DNA from: Candidatus Bathyarchaeota archaeon
GTDB lineage: Archaea > Thermoproteota > Bathyarchaeia > Bathyarchaeales > Bathycorpusculaceae
Direction of reading: 5' to 3'
Assembly: GCA_026014845.1 (NCBI GenBank)
Contig: JAOZHM010000044.1
Span: 1 to 6,357 of the forward strand
DNA: 6,357 nt
Shown: positions 5,397 through 6,357 of the stretch, piece by piece
How the letters are laid out: every line of letters begins with the position of its first letter
Numbering within the stretch: the stretch's first letter is position 1
Program-made: the position numbers and the translations under genes
Notes under the pieces: generated by a model
Told to the model about the DNA's origin: nothing
The model's database searches: none
The model's input: only the letters and a program-made list of their open reading frames with translations

Positions 5397-6357
5397 CTAT
5401 AAAACAGGCTTTTGTCCACTTAGCTGTTTAAGTCGCTTCTCCATGTCTGAGAGCCTCGGTGATTCAGGAAGCCCATAGTCTTCCTTCTCCCGGTCATCCA
5501 AGTATTCCGGGTAATGCGTGACCTTTATTGGCACGGCAAACCTGATCTTTGGTTCAGATATGAGCAGAGCCTCGCCAACATCGAGCATTTTTATTTCTGT
5601 GTCACTGTATTCCATATAAGGCGTGTTTTGAGTGAGGTATGCTCTGTCGCGGCGCAACTCTGTCTTCATAATGACTTTGGTCCACAATTCAGCGAAGACA
5701 TTGGGGTTTATTCTTGAAGGCCGCGGTGTCACAGCGTTCAACCCAACACGATACTTTCGATATGTTAGAGCTATGTCAGAAAATACGGTTTTACGCACTT
5801 CAGGATCAAGGAACTCATGGGCCTCTTCAAGGGTTATCAAGAGAGTTGGAAGTCTCTTCCACTCCTCAAAATTATCTTCCCACATCCGCTTATAATGATA
5901 TGAAACATTGGACGCTGTGAGGCAGGTGATGTTGCGTTGCTCCTCAGAACTTAGACCTGAAATATCAATGAGACACGTGATTCCGTTGCTAACGTTTTTG
6001 ATAACATCATCTATGAAGTTATAGTTAGAAGGCGGAAAGAGGGTTGGTGAAAGGTCAGAAAGCTTGCTCATAAGAGCCTCAATTACGCTTTTTGCTTTAT
6101 AGTTGATGATTTCGCCAACTCCCACATATCCTTCTACCCCATAAGCTTTGAGCGATTCCTCTATCCAGCTACTGCCCAGTTTTTCATGCAATCTTCTGGC
6201 AACTCTTACTTGAGGCTTACCTATTTCAGGGAAAATCGTTCGCAATCTCCCAGGATGAAGGGTGTGCAATCCTATACATAACCCGCCTTCTCTGGCTGAG
6301 TAGTACCGGACTTTGGTGTGAAAAAACGGGTGATCTCGCAGACCCCTCTGAGGCTCT
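5397..6357 (-). CDS. HerA/DUF87-type ATPase, C-terminal part
   Basis: HerA-family ATPases are hexameric RecA-fold/FtsK-like motors; in archaea the best known works with the NurA nuclease in DNA end resection. The reading frame stays open to the right edge, so the first methionine-like codon in the window (TTG at 6269) is probably internal. The N-terminus and Walker A motif lie outside. Counting from 6269, visible features are a beta strand ITCLIDISGL (97-106), Walker B with its catalytic Glu in TLLITLEEAHEFL (142-154, about 5808-5846), RKYRVGLNAVTPRPSRINPNVF (171-192), and the strand-rich end GEALLISEP...IRFAVPIKV (232-250). HerA proteins normally carry a Gln before RPS (SQRPS); here it is Pro (TPRPS), so this may be a divergent subfamily with a different role. 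No nurA gene is in the window. The stop codon lies 4 nt from that of the coiled-coil gene on the opposite strand. Confidence 0.85.
   Translation of the reverse strand, partial: EPQRGLRDHPFFHTKVRYYSAREGGLCIGLHTLHPGRLRTIFPEIGKPQVRVARRLHEKLGSSWIEESLKAYGVEGYVGVGEIINYKAKSVIEALMSKLSDLSPTLFPPSNYNFIDDVIKNVSNGITCLIDISGLSSEEQRNITCLTASNVSYHYKRMWEDNFEEWKRLPTLLITLEEAHEFLDPEVRKTVFSDIALTYRKYRVGLNAVTPRPSRINPNVFAELWTKVIMKTELRRDRAYLTQNTPYMEYSDTEIKMLDVGEALLISEPKIRFAVPIKVTHYPEYLDDREKEDYGLPESPRLSDMEKRLKQLSGQKPVL

Noticed and set aside
5514..5920. Plus-strand open frames under the HerA-like gene
   Set aside because: They are antisense to conserved ATPase motifs including Walker B, and have no supporting start signals or recognisable domains.

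Overview
The window reads as a piece of an archaeal chromosome. The signs are a geranylgeranylglyceryl-phosphate synthase (archaeal ether-lipid synthesis), an Elf1-type zinc-ribbon transcription elongation factor, a HerA-like ATPase, AT-rich TATA-like promoter elements, and Shine-Dalgarno sequences paired with GTG or TTG starts. The mix of genes would suit a mesophilic or moderately thermophilic TACK-type lineage such as Bathyarchaeia. That placement is inference, because no rRNA or other decisive marker is present.

Layout, left to right. (1) 1-456, minus strand: an Elf1-like gene followed after 4 nt by the 5' part of a GGGP synthase gene that runs off the left edge. (2) 457-553: a short divergent promoter region. 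(3) 554-2584, plus strand: a tight three-gene cluster of ammonia-type NAD synthetase (nadE), a nitrilase-superfamily amidohydrolase and a 107-residue protein of unknown function. (4) 2577-3770, minus strand: a class I/II PLP aminotransferase whose 3' end overlaps the preceding gene by 8 bp, tail to tail. (5) 3771-3900: a second divergent promoter region. (6) 3901-4365, plus strand: an unrecognised 154-residue helical protein. (7) 4366-4681: a non-coding region unusually rich in GTGAY/RTCAC motifs, arranged as direct, inverted and helically phased repeats. (8) 4682-5392, plus strand: a predicted membrane-anchored coiled-coil protein with a C-terminal winged helix. (9) 5397-6357, minus strand: the C-terminal part of a HerA/DUF87-type ATPase, convergent with the previous gene and open at the right edge.

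Functional reading. The most coherent unit is nadE plus nitrilase. In many organisms glutamine-dependent NAD synthetase is one protein with an N-terminal nitrilase-type glutaminase fused to the NadE synthetase. Here the two halves are separate adjacent genes, so the nitrilase may supply ammonia to NadE in trans. The most unusual unit is the right-hand one: a possible membrane-tethered DNA-binding protein behind a dense operator-like array and next to a HerA-like ATPase. A functional link there is only a hypothesis. I saw no tRNA, rRNA, CRISPR array, insertion sequence or integrase.
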